A stretch of DNA of 64,000 nt from contig CAJURM010000008.1 of assembly GCA_910589025.1 (NCBI GenBank), forward strand, positions 65,385-129,384, given 5' to 3'. A program made the position numbers and the translations under genes. The notes below the pieces were generated by a model, which ran no database searches, was not told the origin of the DNA, and saw only the letters and a list, made by a program, of their open reading frames with translations. Origin of the DNA: an uncultured Odoribacter sp. Lineage in GTDB: Bacteria > Bacteroidota > Bacteroidia > Bacteroidales > Marinifilaceae. Below, piece by piece: positions 1 through 9,483 of this stretch (positions within the stretch are counted from its first letter, which is position 1; each line of letters begins with the position of its first letter).

Positions 1-527
1 GTCACCGCGGCATTAACGGCAAACTCGTTGCTATCCACTACGCCCGCACCAACAATATCCCCTTCTTCGGAATCTGTTTGGGCATGCAAATGGCTGTCAT
101 TGAATTTGCCCGTAACGTTCTGCACTTAGAAAACGCCGATTCCACCGAAATGGCATCCAAAACCCAATATCCGGTCATTGACCTCATGGACAGCCAAAAA
201 ACGGTCACTGAAAAAGGAGGCACTATGCGTCTGGGCGCTTACAAATGCGAACTGAAGGAAGGCTCTAAAGCCTATCAGGCATACGGTCAAAAAACAGTAG
301 AAGAAAGACACCGCCACCGCTACGAATTCAACAACGAATACAAAGAAATATTTGAAAACGCCGGAATGATTACGACGGGCATGAATCCGGATACCAATCT
401 GACGGAAATCGTTGAGATACCCTCCCACAAATGGTTCGTGGGCACACAATTCCATCCGGAATACAAAAGCACCGTCATTCATCCCCATCCGCTTTTCGTT
501 TCATTCATAAAAGCTTGTTTATCCTGA
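1..527 (+). CDS. pyrG: CTP synthase, C-terminal part (cut by window edge)
   Basis: This is the 3' end of CTP synthase, which makes CTP from UTP, ATP and glutamine. Reading begins at base 3 with no start, so the N-terminal synthetase domain lies off the left edge. What remains is most of the class I glutamine amidotransferase domain. The nucleophile motif GICLGMQ is near base 80 and the His-Glu pair is in FHPEY near base 452. The stop at 525-527 is followed 65 bases later by yidC on the same strand, so the two may be co-transcribed. Identity is secure from the motifs. Confidence 0.95.
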   Translation, partial: HRGINGKLVAIHYARTNNIPFFGICLGMQMAVIEFARNVLHLENADSTEMASKTQYPVIDLMDSQKTVTEKGGTMRLGAYKCELKEGSKAYQAYGQKTVEERHRHRYEFNNEYKEIFENAGMITTGMNPDTNLTEIVEIPSHKWFVGTQFHPEYKSTVIHPHPLFVSFIKACLS

Positions 528-592
528 ACGAAACAGAAAGCAGGCTCCTCTGGAAGCCGGAAAAATTTTAATTCAATTTAGAACAAAAGAAC

Positions 593-2431
593 ATGGACAA
601 AAACACAATCGTCGGTTTAATACTCATCTTTTTAATCATGATAGGCTTTTCCTATCTGAGCCAGCCCACAGAAGAACAAAAAAGGGAAATACGCCTCCGC
701 GACTCCATCGCCCGGGTGGAAGCCCTGAGGATGCAACAGGCAGCTGAACAGGAAAAAGCCGCTTTTGATGCGGCTCGTCATGACAAATCGATCTCCCCCG
801 CGCTAGAAAACATCTTCTCCCAAGACAGCCTCACTGAAAAAGAAATTACACTGGAAAACAATAAAATAAAACTGCACATCAACACCCGCGGCGGACGCAT
901 CACCTACGTAGAACTGAAAGAATACCGCACCCACGATTCCCTTCCCCTAGTGTTGTGGAGACCAGAAAAATCGACCTTCGGGCTTAACTTCTACGCCAGG
1001 AACAAACAAATCAACACCGAAGAACTGCTTTTCACTCCAGGAAACATAACAACTGCCTCCACCGGCGAACAGACCCTTTCCCTGAAACTGATTTCAGAAG
1101 AGGGAAAATACATCGAATACCTCTACACCCTGTCACCCGACAGCTACATAGTTGACTTCAGCATACACACTCAAAACATGAACGATGTCATTGCTGCCAA
1201 TTCCTCATTCCTCACTCTTTTCTGGGGTGTGGACATGCCTCAACTGGAAAAAAGCAAGGACTTTGAAAATCGCTACACCGGTGTTTATTACGCCTTCCTC
1301 GGCGACGACGTGGAAAGCATGTCCACCACCTCCGACGAAAAAGAAACCCTATCCACCAAAGTAAAATGGGTGGCATTCAAACAACAGTTTTTCTCCTCCA
1401 TACTGATTGCCAAAGAGTCATTCAGCGACGTCATGGTCTCCTCCAAAATCAGCCAGCAACCCGGCTACCTGAAACAGGCGTTCACCGAAATCCCGCTGTC
1501 CTATTCCGGCAAACCGTCCGAAAACTACGACATGGAATTCTACTTCGGCCCTAACTCCTATCCGGTACTGAAAGAATATGGAGCAGACATTCAGTTGCCC
1601 AAACTGGTCAACTTAGGTTGGAAATGGGTAGCCTGGTTCAACCGCTATGTCGTAATTCCACTTTTCGGATTCCTCGAAAGCCATGTCACCGGCAACTACG
1701 GACTTATCATCCTATTACTCACATTGATTATCAAACTGTTCCTATTCCCGCTGACCTACAAATCCTACCTGTCACAGGCAAAAATGCGGGTACTGAAACC
1801 TCAGATTGACGAAATCAACAAAAAATATCCGAAAGAAAAAGCACTAGAACGACAAAAAGCCACCATGGCACTCTACAAACGGGCGGGCGTAAACCCGATG
1901 GGGGGCTGTTTGCCCATGCTGTTACAAATGCCGATTCTGATTGCCCTCTTCTGGTTCTTCCCCGGTGCTATCGAACTGCGCCAAAAGAGCTTCCTATGGG
2001 CAACTGACCTGGCTTCTTACGACTCCATTGCCACACTACCGTTTACCATTCCCTTCTACGGAAACCACGTCAGCCTTTTCTGTCTGCTCATGACAGCAAC
2101 AAACATCATCTATATGGTGATCAATAAGAAAAACCAGCCCCAGAACGACCAGATGAAAGGCATGCAAACCATGATGTACCTGATGCCCATCATGTTCCTG
2201 TTCATCTTCAACAGCTATTCCTCCGGGCTAAGCTATTACTATTTCATTGCTACACTGATTACCATCATCCAGACCTGGCTCATCCAACGCTACGTCAACG
2301 ACGAAAAACTACTGAAACAAATTGAACAAGCCAAAATGAAACCGGTAAAAAAATCCAAATTCCAGGAGCGTCTGGAACAGATGCAGCGCATGCAGGAACA
2401 ACGCATGAGAGAACAACAGAGAAAAAAATAA
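593..2431 (+). CDS. yidC: Membrane protein insertase YidC
   Basis: YidC inserts and folds inner-membrane proteins, alone or with SecYEG. The 612-residue protein has the Gram-negative layout. There is an N-terminal membrane segment (about residues 5-22), a large periplasmic beta domain (about 85-340), and a conserved five-helix core from about residue 345 (NYGLIILLLTLIIKLFLFPL) to about 575. It ends in a very basic, Gln-rich tail suited to ribosome contact. The core includes the family's GCLPMLLQMPILIALFWF-type stretch. It follows pyrG and ends at a strong terminator. Confidence 0.97.
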   Translation: MDKNTIVGLILIFLIMIGFSYLSQPTEEQKREIRLRDSIARVEALRMQQAAEQEKAAFDAARHDKSISPALENIFSQDSLTEKEITLENNKIKLHINTRGGRITYVELKEYRTHDSLPLVLWRPEKSTFGLNFYARNKQINTEELLFTPGNITTASTGEQTLSLKLISEEGKYIEYLYTLSPDSYIVDFSIHTQNMNDVIAANSSFLTLFWGVDMPQLEKSKDFENRYTGVYYAFLGDDVESMSTTSDEKETLSTKVKWVAFKQQFFSSILIAKESFSDVMVSSKISQQPGYLKQAFTEIPLSYSGKPSENYDMEFYFGPNSYPVLKEYGADIQLPKLVNLGWKWVAWFNRYVVIPLFGFLESHVTGNYGLIILLLTLIIKLFLFPLTYKSYLSQAKMRVLKPQIDEINKKYPKEKALERQKATMALYKRAGVNPMGGCLPMLLQMPILIALFWFFPGAIELRQKSFLWATDLASYDSIATLPFTIPFYGNHVSLFCLLMTATNIIYMVINKKNQPQNDQMKGMQTMMYLMPIMFLFIFNSYSSGLSYYYFIATLITIIQTWLIQRYVNDEKLLKQIEQAKMKPVKKSKFQERLEQMQRMQEQRMREQQRKK

Positions 2432-2445
2432 ACAACCGATAAATA

Positions 2446-2483
2446 AAAAGCCGTTTCACTTTTTGTTGCGAAACGGCTTTTTT
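2446..2483 (+). terminator. Intrinsic terminator after yidC
   Basis: An inverted repeat, AAAGCCGTTTC paired with GAAACGGCTTT, is followed by a run of six T. It begins 15 bases after the yidC stop and ends the pyrG-yidC unit. Confidence 0.9.
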
Positions 2484-2540
2484 GAAACCTTTTGCGCCCC
2501 AAAGCGTTCAATCCGGTAAATCACCCAAAACTGCATCACA

Positions 2541-3044
2541 ATGGAAATCACAATGCACGGAAACCGCTTTGAACTGGCAGGCACTCCTATCCAAACCGAC
2601 AAACAAGCACCGGATTTCACGGCTGTTTCCCCGGATCTGAAACCCGTAAAACTAAGCGATTACCGGAACAAGATTATTGTCATCTCTTCTTTTCCCTCCA
2701 TCGACACCCCCGTCTGTTCGGCACAGATGCACCATTTCAATCAGATGGCCACCCGCCTTGGAGCGGACGTTGTGATTCTTGCCATCTCCTGCGACCTTCC
2801 CTTTGCCCTCCACCGCTACTGTGCAGCCGAAGGCATTGACAACGTCATCACCCTCTCCGACCACAAAGACGTTGAATTCGGGACCCGCTATGGCTTCTTG
2901 ATTCCCGCCCTCCGACTACTTACCCGGGGAATCGTCATTATCGGAAAAGACAACAATATAAAATACGTGGAATACGTTCCGGAAATTACCCTCGAACCTG
3001 ACTACGAAAAAGCACTGGAAACAATAAAAAAACTCACAGACTGA
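2541..3044 (+). CDS. tpx: Thiol peroxidase Tpx
   Basis: Tpx is an atypical 2-Cys peroxiredoxin that reduces lipid and hydrogen peroxides using thioredoxin. Its 167 residues match the family length. The peroxidatic cysteine is in DTPVCS (about residue 60). The resolving cysteine is in the DLPFALHRYC stretch (about residue 94), and the fold contains the expected N-terminal APDF segment. The start at 2541 gives a normal-length protein; a second Met four codons on is also possible. It stands alone between the yidC terminator and the GH110 gene. Confidence 0.95.
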   Translation: MEITMHGNRFELAGTPIQTDKQAPDFTAVSPDLKPVKLSDYRNKIIVISSFPSIDTPVCSAQMHHFNQMATRLGADVVILAISCDLPFALHRYCAAEGIDNVITLSDHKDVEFGTRYGFLIPALRLLTRGIVIIGKDNNIKYVEYVPEITLEPDYEKALETIKKLTD

Positions 3045-3093
3045 AACTTTCCGTTTTTCCTCCTATCTTTATGCCGTCAAAAAAAACAAAGAT

Positions 3094-4920
3094 ATGAGGA
3101 ATTACATACTGGCTATATTACTGTTACTTTTCTGCCTCCACACGGCAGCCAAAAACAGAGTTTATGATATGTCCCGCTTCGGCATCCTTCCCGATAACGG
3201 CATAAACTGCTCTCCCTTGTGGCAGCAAGCACTTGACGCCATTCAATCGGAATGTGCTCCGGGAGACGCTATCGTACTCCGATTCTCTCCCGGCCAATAT
3301 AATTTTCACGAAGAAGGAGCCACTACCCGCGAATACTACATTTCCAACCACGATCAGACAAACCCGAAAAAAGTCGGGCTTGTCCTTGAAAACTTCCGCA
3401 ACCTCACCCTCGACGGCCAGGGAGCCTCTTTCATTTTTCACGGTCGCATGTTACCGCTGGCACTACTGCAATCCGAAAACTGCACGCTCCGGAATTTCAG
3501 CATCGATTTTGCAAACCCGCACATCGCCCAAATCACGATCATCGCCAACTCTCCGGAAGAAGGGCTGACATTTGAAGTTGCCCCTTGGGTTCACTACCGC
3601 ATTAACGACAAAGGGCGCTTTGAATCCTATGGCGAAGGTTGGACGGCTTCCCAAAGCACAGGCATCGCCTTTGAAGGTGATACACGACATGTAGTGTACC
3701 GCACCAGTGACCTGATGTTCAACACACAAGGCCTAAAAGAAATAGCCCCGAGACAATTGCAGGCCCCCCAATGGAAAGACAAACGCCTCATTCCCGGAAC
3801 GGTCATTGCCATGCGCAGCTGGGGACGTCCGGCCCCGGGAATCTTTCTGTCCCACAACCGCAATACCCGACTGCAGAACGTAAAAGTACACTACGCCGAA
3901 GGCATGGGACTACTGGCACAACTATGCGAAAACATCACCCTTGACGGCTTCGGCGTATGCCTTAAAGGCGACGAGGATCCCCGCTACTTCACTACCCAGG
4001 CGGATGCCACCCATTTCTCCGGCTGCAAAGGGAAAATCATCTCCCGCAACGGATTGTACGAAAACATGATGGACGACGCCATCAACATCCACGGCACCTA
4101 CCTCAAAATCGTGGAACGCATCGACGACAAAACGGTTGTGGGACGCTACATGCACGGCCAATCCTACGGCTTCGAATGGGGACGTCCCGGCGATGCAGTA
4201 CAATTTGTCCGTTCCGCCACGATGGAACTGACCGGAACGCCAGCCAAAATCACCTCCATTCGTCCTCACAAGCAAGAACAACCGAAAGGCGCTAAAGAAT
4301 TCATCCTCACCTTCGACCACCCCATCGCCCCAACAATCACTGCCAAAGAAGGATTCGGCATAGAAAACCTGACCTGGACCCCCGAAGTCATTTTCAGCAA
4401 CAACCTCATTCGTAACAACCGTGCCCGCGGCGCCCTGTTCAGCACTCCCCGGAAGACCGTTATCGAAAACAACACATTCGACCACACCTCCGGCACTGCC
4501 ATCCTCCTCTGCGGCGACTGCAACGGCTGGTATGAAACCGGAGCCTGCCGGGAAGTCATCATTCGCAAGAACAGATTTATCAACGCCCTCACCAACCTGT
4601 TCCAATTCACCAATGCCGTTATCTCCATCTATCCCGAAATCCCCGACCTGCAAAACCAGCAGACATATTTTCACGGCGCAACAGGCAAAGGCATCATCAT
4701 TGAAAATAACCTGTTCGAAACCTTCGACCAGCCCATAGTTTATGCCAAATCACTGGACGGTCTCACATTCCGCAAAAACACCGTACGACAAAACCACGCC
4801 TACCCGGCTTTCCATTGGAACCAAAAACGCTTCCTGCTGGAACGGGTGAAAAACGTTACCATCCGCAACAACACCTTTGAAGGCGGTTTCAACCCCGCCA
4901 CCGACATGGAAAACAAATAA
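3094..4920 (+). CDS. GH110 alpha-1,3-galactosidase, secreted
   Basis: This is a 608-residue secreted enzyme with a signal peptide (MRNYILAILLLLFCLHTAA) followed by a right-handed parallel beta-helix. Stretches such as TREYYISNHDQ, DATHFSGCKGKI and YENMMDDAINIHGTYLK are typical of Bacteroides GH110 enzymes. Those remove terminal alpha-1,3-linked galactose, as in blood group B and linear alpha-Gal glycans. Acidic catalytic candidates lie in the MMDDAINIHG region (about residues 325-340). It is a single gene ending at a bidirectional terminator, with no SusC/SusD pair beside it. Substrate preference (branched B antigen or linear) cannot be told from sequence alone. Confidence 0.88.
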   Translation: MRNYILAILLLLFCLHTAAKNRVYDMSRFGILPDNGINCSPLWQQALDAIQSECAPGDAIVLRFSPGQYNFHEEGATTREYYISNHDQTNPKKVGLVLENFRNLTLDGQGASFIFHGRMLPLALLQSENCTLRNFSIDFANPHIAQITIIANSPEEGLTFEVAPWVHYRINDKGRFESYGEGWTASQSTGIAFEGDTRHVVYRTSDLMFNTQGLKEIAPRQLQAPQWKDKRLIPGTVIAMRSWGRPAPGIFLSHNRNTRLQNVKVHYAEGMGLLAQLCENITLDGFGVCLKGDEDPRYFTTQADATHFSGCKGKIISRNGLYENMMDDAINIHGTYLKIVERIDDKTVVGRYMHGQSYGFEWGRPGDAVQFVRSATMELTGTPAKITSIRPHKQEQPKGAKEFILTFDHPIAPTITAKEGFGIENLTWTPEVIFSNNLIRNNRARGALFSTPRKTVIENNTFDHTSGTAILLCGDCNGWYETGACREVIIRKNRFINALTNLFQFTNAVISIYPEIPDLQNQQTYFHGATGKGIIIENNLFETFDQPIVYAKSLDGLTFRKNTVRQNHAYPAFHWNQKRFLLERVKNVTIRNNTFEGGFNPATDMENK

Positions 4921-5020
4921 CAAACACAAAAACATCTCTGTTCTTCGGGGAACAACACGAAGGCAATCATTGGATTTTGTATAATATTTTCCTACATAAC
5001 CTTTTCTCTCATCCATAAAA

Positions 5021-5052
5021 AATGGCGAAGAATCATATGATTCTTCGCCATT
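5021..5052. terminator. Bidirectional terminator between GH110 gene and ribH
   Basis: A perfect 16-bp inverted repeat (left arm AATGGCGAAGAATCAT) separates two converging genes. On the minus strand it is followed by TTTTTTATGG, so it is a strong terminator for the riboflavin operon. On the plus strand it is followed by an A/T stretch and may also stop the GH110 transcript. Confidence 0.88.
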
Positions 5053-5082
5053 AAAATATACCTCCTTACCGAAATCCCAGCC

Positions 5083-5544
5083 TTAAATCTGCTTCATCAA
5101 GTTAATCATTTCAATGGCTGTCGTAACAGCTTCAAAACCCTTGTTTCCAGCCTTTGTCCCAGCCCTTTCCACCGCCTGTTCGATAGAATCAGTGGTCAGG
5201 ATTCCAAAAATCACCGGAACTCCCGTACGCAATCCCACTTGTGCCACGCCTTTGGTCGCTTCGTTGGCAACCATGTCAAAATGGGGAGTAGCCCCTCGAA
5301 TCACAGCACCCAGACAAACCACAGCATCATATTTGCCACTCTCCACCATCTTCTGTGCCGTCAACGGAATCTCAAAAGCTCCCGGTACCCATGCCACGGT
5401 GATATTCTGCTCCTCTCCGCCATGACGCACAAAAGCATCCACAGCACCTCCAAGCAATTTACCCGTAATGAACTCATTAAAACGGCCAGCAACAATCCCA
5501 ATGCGCTGCCCTTCAGCCAACAACTTTCCTTCTAAAACTTTCAT
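5083..5544 (-). CDS. ribH: 6,7-dimethyl-8-ribityllumazine synthase
   Basis: RibH condenses 5-amino-6-ribitylaminouracil with dihydroxybutanone phosphate to form lumazine, the next-to-last step of riboflavin synthesis. The 153-residue protein has the usual N-terminal [11 protein letters not shown], the VPGAFEIPL substrate loop and the [14 protein letters not shown] segment with the catalytic His. It is the last gene of the rib operon, 24 bases after ribBA, and ends at the bidirectional terminator. Confidence 0.97.
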   Translation of the reverse strand: MKVLEGKLLAEGQRIGIVAGRFNEFITGKLLGGAVDAFVRHGGEEQNITVAWVPGAFEIPLTAQKMVESGKYDAVVCLGAVIRGATPHFDMVANEATKGVAQVGLRTGVPVIFGILTTDSIEQAVERAGTKAGNKGFEAVTTAIEMINLMKQI

Positions 5545-5568
5545 GATATAAATGTTTATGTATTTTCG

Positions 5569-6795
5569 TTACTGTTTCTTCCAATCGTTACGGACATGCA
5601 GAATGTGTCCCATCTTCTTATACTTTGTGTACATATAAAACTCATTCTTCTCGTTGCAGGTCATCTCGATGGGTTCGCGTCCCACCACTTCCAGACCGTA
5701 TCCGTCCAGCCCTTTTATCTTCAACGGGTTATTGGTCATCAAGACCATCTTTTTCACCCCCAAGTCAGCCAGAATCTCCGCACCCGTACCATACTCCCGC
5801 AAATCGGCCTTAAACCCCAGCGCCAGATTGGCTTCCACCGTATCCATGCCTCCATCCTGCAAATGATATGCCCTCAACTTATTAATCAGCCCGATGCCCC
5901 TGCCCTCCTGGCGCAGATAAAGCAACACGCCTTTTCCATTCTTTTCGATACGCCGCAGAGCTTCCGCCAACTGCTCGCCGCAGTCGCAGCGTAAAGACCC
6001 GAACGCATCACCCGTAAGACACTCCGAATGCACCCGACACAACACCGGTTCTCCGTCCGCCACATCTCCTTTCACCAAAGCGACATGGTGCTCGCCCGTA
6101 ATCTTATTCACATATCCGTAAGCCTTAAAAATACCATACTTCGTAGGCATCTCTGCTTCGGTCACCCGCTCCACCAAAATTTCCGTACGACGACGATAGG
6201 CTATCAAATCCGCCACCGTAATGATTTTCAACTGATGCTGCCGCGCAAACTCCAGCAACTCCGTCGTACGCATCATGGTACCGTCCTCCCGCATAATCTC
6301 GCAACACAATCCGCACTCCTTCAACCCGGCAATCCGCATCAAATCCACTGTCGCCTCCGTGTGTCCCATCCTTTCCAAAACACCACCAGCCTTAGCCTCC
6401 AACGGGAACATATGTCCCGGACGACGAAAATCGGCTGGCTTGGCATCCTCCGCCACACACTTCATCGCCGTTACCGAACGTTCCAGCGCCGAAATACCGG
6501 TCGTTGTCGACACATGGTCAATTGACACGGTAAAAGCCGTGGCGTGATTGTCCGTATTGTTGGCCACCATCTGCTGCAAATTCAACTTCTCCGTCAAGTC
6601 ACGGCTCATCGGCATACAAATTAGCCCCTTGGCATACGACGCCATAAAATTCACATTCTCCAATGTGGCAAACTCAGCGGCACAAACCAAGTCTCCTTCA
6701 TTTTCGCGGTCGGGGTCGTCCACCGTCACAATAATCTTACCCACCCGCAAATCCGCCAATGCTTCCTCTATCGTATTAAACTTCGTCTCTTCCAT
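5569..6795 (-). CDS. ribBA: Bifunctional DHBP synthase / GTP cyclohydrolase II
   Basis: This fusion makes both precursors of riboflavin. Residues 1 to about 205 form 3,4-dihydroxy-2-butanone-4-phosphate synthase ([12 protein letters not shown] and RPGHMFPL motifs). Residues from about 206 to 408 form GTP cyclohydrolase II. The zinc site is in [20 protein letters not shown] and the catalytic loop is [10 protein letters not shown]. The length is normal for RibBA and both halves keep their key residues. It lies between ribE and ribH in the operon, 27 bases from ribE. Confidence 0.97.
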   Translation of the reverse strand: MEETKFNTIEEALADLRVGKIIVTVDDPDRENEGDLVCAAEFATLENVNFMASYAKGLICMPMSRDLTEKLNLQQMVANNTDNHATAFTVSIDHVSTTTGISALERSVTAMKCVAEDAKPADFRRPGHMFPLEAKAGGVLERMGHTEATVDLMRIAGLKECGLCCEIMREDGTMMRTTELLEFARQHQLKIITVADLIAYRRRTEILVERVTEAEMPTKYGIFKAYGYVNKITGEHHVALVKGDVADGEPVLCRVHSECLTGDAFGSLRCDCGEQLAEALRRIEKNGKGVLLYLRQEGRGIGLINKLRAYHLQDGGMDTVEANLALGFKADLREYGTGAEILADLGVKKMVLMTNNPLKIKGLDGYGLEVVGREPIEMTCNEKNEFYMYTKYKKMGHILHVRNDWKKQ

Positions 6796-6822
6796 ATCTG
6801 TTCTATTAAAATATTTTCTTCC

Positions 6823-7455
6823 TTAAAATCCGTTTTCCATCAAGAAACCGACGGATAGTCCTTTGTCCTTTTTCCCTATAAATTTCTCCACATAACGGGC
6901 TACCATATCATTCTCCAAATTCACAACCTCACCCGTTCTCTTTTTCACCAGCGTGGTTTCCTCCTGCGTGTGGGGAATCACCGACACCTTAAACACCTCC
7001 TCATCCACATAGGCCACCGTCAGGCTCACCCCGTCGATGGCGACAGAGCCTTTTTCGATAATGTAACGCAAAATCCGTCCCGGAGCACTAACCGTAATCC
7101 ATATTGCCGTATCATCCCGCTCCATAGCCACAATTCGTCCCATGCCGTCTACATGTCCGGCAACCAGATGCCCGCCCAATCGACTGTTCAGGCAAAGCGC
7201 CCTTTCCAGATTCACCCGATCGCCCGGACGCAAAAGCCCTAAATTGCTCCTGTCCATCGTTTCAGGCATCACATCGGCACGAAACCCGATCGGGGTGATA
7301 GCCGTCACTGTCAGACACACGCCGTTAGTCGCTATGCTGTCGCCAATCTTCGTTCCCTCCATGACTACAGTCGCTTCCACATCCACGACTACGCTCCGAG
7401 CGCCCCAGACAATAGCTTTTACTTTCCCTATTTCTTCAACAATCCCGGTAAACAT
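6823..7455 (-). CDS. ribE: Riboflavin synthase, alpha chain
   Basis: The enzyme dismutates two lumazine molecules to riboflavin. The start is placed at the ATG of MFTGIVEEIG (7455), the invariant N-terminus of the family, although the frame is open to 7521. That choice leaves 13 bases after ribD and gives 210 residues. Two lumazine-binding repeats are visible (about 1-97 and 98-200); the second starts near HLVAGHVDGMG and ends in the VIPHTQEETTL stretch. Third from the end of the rib operon. Confidence 0.95.
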   Translation of the reverse strand: MFTGIVEEIGKVKAIVWGARSVVVDVEATVVMEGTKIGDSIATNGVCLTVTAITPIGFRADVMPETMDRSNLGLLRPGDRVNLERALCLNSRLGGHLVAGHVDGMGRIVAMERDDTAIWITVSAPGRILRYIIEKGSVAIDGVSLTVAYVDEEVFKVSVIPHTQEETTLVKKRTGEVVNLENDMVARYVEKFIGKKDKGLSVGFLMENGF

Positions 7456-7468
7456 ATCCACTCTGAAA

Positions 7469-8602
7469 TTAAACATTTCCTTCATTTGCCTGCAACACAA
7501 CCCGTGCACGCAGCAGCACATCTTTTCCGAAGCTCTCCACCCGAAACGCCCCCAACTCCACCGCTTCGCCCATACACTCTACACCCACACCCTCCACCGG
7601 AGTTCTCGCCTCCCTACCTCCTACCAGCTTCGGAGCAACAAACGCATAAACTTCGTCCACCACCCCCTGCAACACCAAGCTGCCATTCAACTCTCCTCCC
7701 CCTTCCACCAACACTCCATCAATCCCCATCTCTCCCAACACTCCCATCAATTCCTCCAAATCCACCTTTCCTTCCTTCTCCCCACACACCACAACCTCGA
7801 CTCCCGCTTTCCGGAGCTGTTCCTGCTTCTCCTGGCTCCCGGATGCAGTACAAGCCACCAATGTACGGTATGCCATTGCCGTCCGCACCAATTGACACTC
7901 CAGCGGAATACGCAAACCGGAATCCACCACTATCCGTACGGGCTGACGCACCTCCCCCGCCAAACGGCAATTTAACATCGGGTCATCCGCCAACACCGTA
8001 CCTATCCCCACCATAATCCCCCTATACTCTTCCCGCAACCGCTGCACATACTCCCTCGCAGCCTCCCCTGTCACCCACTTGGAGTCGCCCGTATGAGTAG
8101 CAATCTTCCCATCCAGCGTCATAGCTGTCTTCAAGGCGACCCAAGGCTTACGACAAGTGATGTATCTCAGAAATACCCGGTTCTGCTCCTGCAAAGCCTC
8201 TTCCTCCACGCCGCATACAACCTCTATCCCCGCCCTCTGCAACAACCGTATCCCCTTTCCTGCCACCAACGGATTCGGGTCTGGCAATCCGACAACTACC
8301 CTGCCGATCCCCCGCTCAATAATAATATCCGTACAAGGCGGCGTTTTCCCATAATGGCAGCAAGGCTCCAACGTGACATACAGTGTCGCCCCGGCAGCTG
8401 ATTCCGCACAATTCCTGAAAGCATTACGCTCTGCATGCAATCCCCCGTAACATTCGTGCCATCCTTCCCCGATAACTCTCCCGTCCTTCACAATCACCGC
8501 CCCCACCAACGGATTCGGATTCACCTTTCCCCGGCCTCTTTCAGCCAATTTCATCGCCCGAAGCATATACCCGCGGTCCGTATCTGTCACTTTTTCCATC
8601 AT
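7469..8602 (-). CDS. ribD: Riboflavin deaminase/reductase RibD
   Basis: RibD deaminates and then reduces the pyrimidine intermediate of riboflavin synthesis. Residues 1-145 are the cytidine-deaminase-like domain, with zinc ligands in HAERNA and the PCCHYGKTPPC motif. Residues from about 147 to the end are the NADPH-dependent reductase domain (RPWVALKTAMTLDGKIA-type opening, VEGGGELNGSL). It is the first gene of the rib operon and lies about 100 bases downstream of the FMN riboswitch, which should shut it off when FMN is plentiful. Confidence 0.96.
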   Translation of the reverse strand: MMEKVTDTDRGYMLRAMKLAERGRGKVNPNPLVGAVIVKDGRVIGEGWHECYGGLHAERNAFRNCAESAAGATLYVTLEPCCHYGKTPPCTDIIIERGIGRVVVGLPDPNPLVAGKGIRLLQRAGIEVVCGVEEEALQEQNRVFLRYITCRKPWVALKTAMTLDGKIATHTGDSKWVTGEAAREYVQRLREEYRGIMVGIGTVLADDPMLNCRLAGEVRQPVRIVVDSGLRIPLECQLVRTAMAYRTLVACTASGSQEKQEQLRKAGVEVVVCGEKEGKVDLEELMGVLGEMGIDGVLVEGGGELNGSLVLQGVVDEVYAFVAPKLVGGREARTPVEGVGVECMGEAVELGAFRVESFGKDVLLRARVVLQANEGNV

Positions 8603-8630
8603 ATCATCCCATAAAATCCTATCGTACTAT

Positions 8631-8663
8631 ACAAAAAATACCCCGAATCAATCGTCCGGGGTA
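8631..8663 (-). terminator. Riboswitch-linked terminator before ribD
   Basis: On the minus strand TACCCCG and CGGGGTA form a 7-bp stem with an 11-base loop, followed by TTTTTT. It lies between the FMN aptamer and the ribD start, where an expression-platform terminator is expected. This indicates transcriptional rather than translational control. Confidence 0.85.
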
Positions 8664-8702
8664 CTCTGAATGCCTTACACAGGAGGGCTTGCACCGCTCC
8701 AC

Positions 8703-8823
8703 TCTTTCTTCTGTCATCCGGACTTTCACCGTCGGTACCGGATTTCCACCGGTTCAGTCCCTCAAAAGGGAGTCGCGGACTATCACCGCCGGTAGGGAAT
8801 TGCACCCTGCCCCGAAGAAATTG
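8703..8823 (-). promoter_or_regulatory. FMN riboswitch (RFN element)
   Basis: The minus strand carries the conserved aptamer blocks in order: TTCGGGGCAGGGTG, AATTCCCTACCGGCGGT, AGTCCGCGA, CCGGTGGAAATCCGGTACCG and AGTCCGGATG. The outer stem P1 forms between TTTCTTC (near 8820) and GAAGAAAG (near 8707). FMN binding should favour the downstream terminator and repress ribD-ribE-ribBA-ribH. Confidence 0.96.
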
Positions 8824-8830
8824 AACAAGA

Positions 8831-8861
8831 CAAAAATAAATATATTCCCATCCAAAACAAA
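8831..8861 (-). promoter_or_regulatory. Promoter of the riboflavin operon
   Basis: On the minus strand TTTG (8861-8858) is followed after 19 bases by TATTTTTG (8838-8831), an exact match to the Bacteroidetes primary sigma factor promoter. Transcription would begin about at the first base of the riboswitch P1 stem. Confidence 0.8.
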
Positions 8862-8899
8862 GAAAAACACCTAAAATCCGGAAGTGCTCCGACGGATAA

Positions 8900-9298
8900 C
8901 TACAGAATCCAGGGGAAACGGAAACAAGACTCATCATACAGGCAATAATCCGCCTTGCCGTTTACAGCAAATGTCCGGACTAATTTCGCCCCCGACAGTA
9001 ATTGCCTGGCATAATTCAACGTCGCACCGGTCTTAACACGGTCTTCCACCAACAAAATCGTCCTGCCCTCCACCTCAAACTTCACCCCTTCCACCAACTG
9101 CGGCACGTCATACAACGGCTTCTGGTTCGTATCCCGCAAATGAAGTTTCAGCAACTGGAACTCCACATTCAACCGCTGATTCAGCAAGGCGGCAGGGATA
9201 ATGCCCCCGTTGGCAATGGCCACAATCATGTCAAATTCTTCCCGGAACTTTACGGTGCGGATACGCTCCGCCACCGCTTCAAAAGATTTATCGTTCAT
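8900..9298 (-). CDS. Phosphoribosyltransferase-like protein
   Basis: This small (132-residue) type I phosphoribosyltransferase-fold protein has the hydrophobic strand plus acidic PRPP loop as ILLVEDRVKTGATL (about residues 80-93). The usual loop is VDDVxxTGxT; here it reads VEDRVKTGAT. The N-terminal half has the EFDMIVAIANGGIIPA strand-loop typical of purine or hypoxanthine-type enzymes. Substrate is unknown. It is divergent from kbl and is separated from ribD by the riboswitch, so it is not part of the rib operon. Confidence 0.75.
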   Translation of the reverse strand: MNDKSFEAVAERIRTVKFREEFDMIVAIANGGIIPAALLNQRLNVEFQLLKLHLRDTNQKPLYDVPQLVEGVKFEVEGRTILLVEDRVKTGATLNYARQLLSGAKLVRTFAVNGKADYCLYDESCFRFPWIL

Positions 9299-9483
9299 CT
9301 CATACGTAAATTAAACCCAGCCCAAAGATATTTCATTTCACACAGATTCCCTCTCTCCGACCTGTTTTATCTGCTGCATTTTTCAAATCCCACCGCAAAG
9401 TTCCGAATTTTAAATAAAAGATGCTGTTTTGATTAAAAATTATCTAATTTTGTCTTTCAGTAAAACATAAAATACGACAAGAT

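Noticed and set aside
3922..4674. 250-codon minus-strand frame
   Set aside because: Antisense shadow of the GH110 gene; composition is unlike a real protein and no neighbour supports it.
7142..8016. Two long plus-strand frames (277 and 176 codons) opposite ribE and ribD
   Set aside because: Low-complexity Pro/Ser/His-rich shadows of the GC-rich rib genes on the other strand.
8599..8937. 112-codon minus-strand ORF
   Set aside because: It lies wholly across the FMN riboswitch, promoter and terminator, and the translation has no recognisable features.
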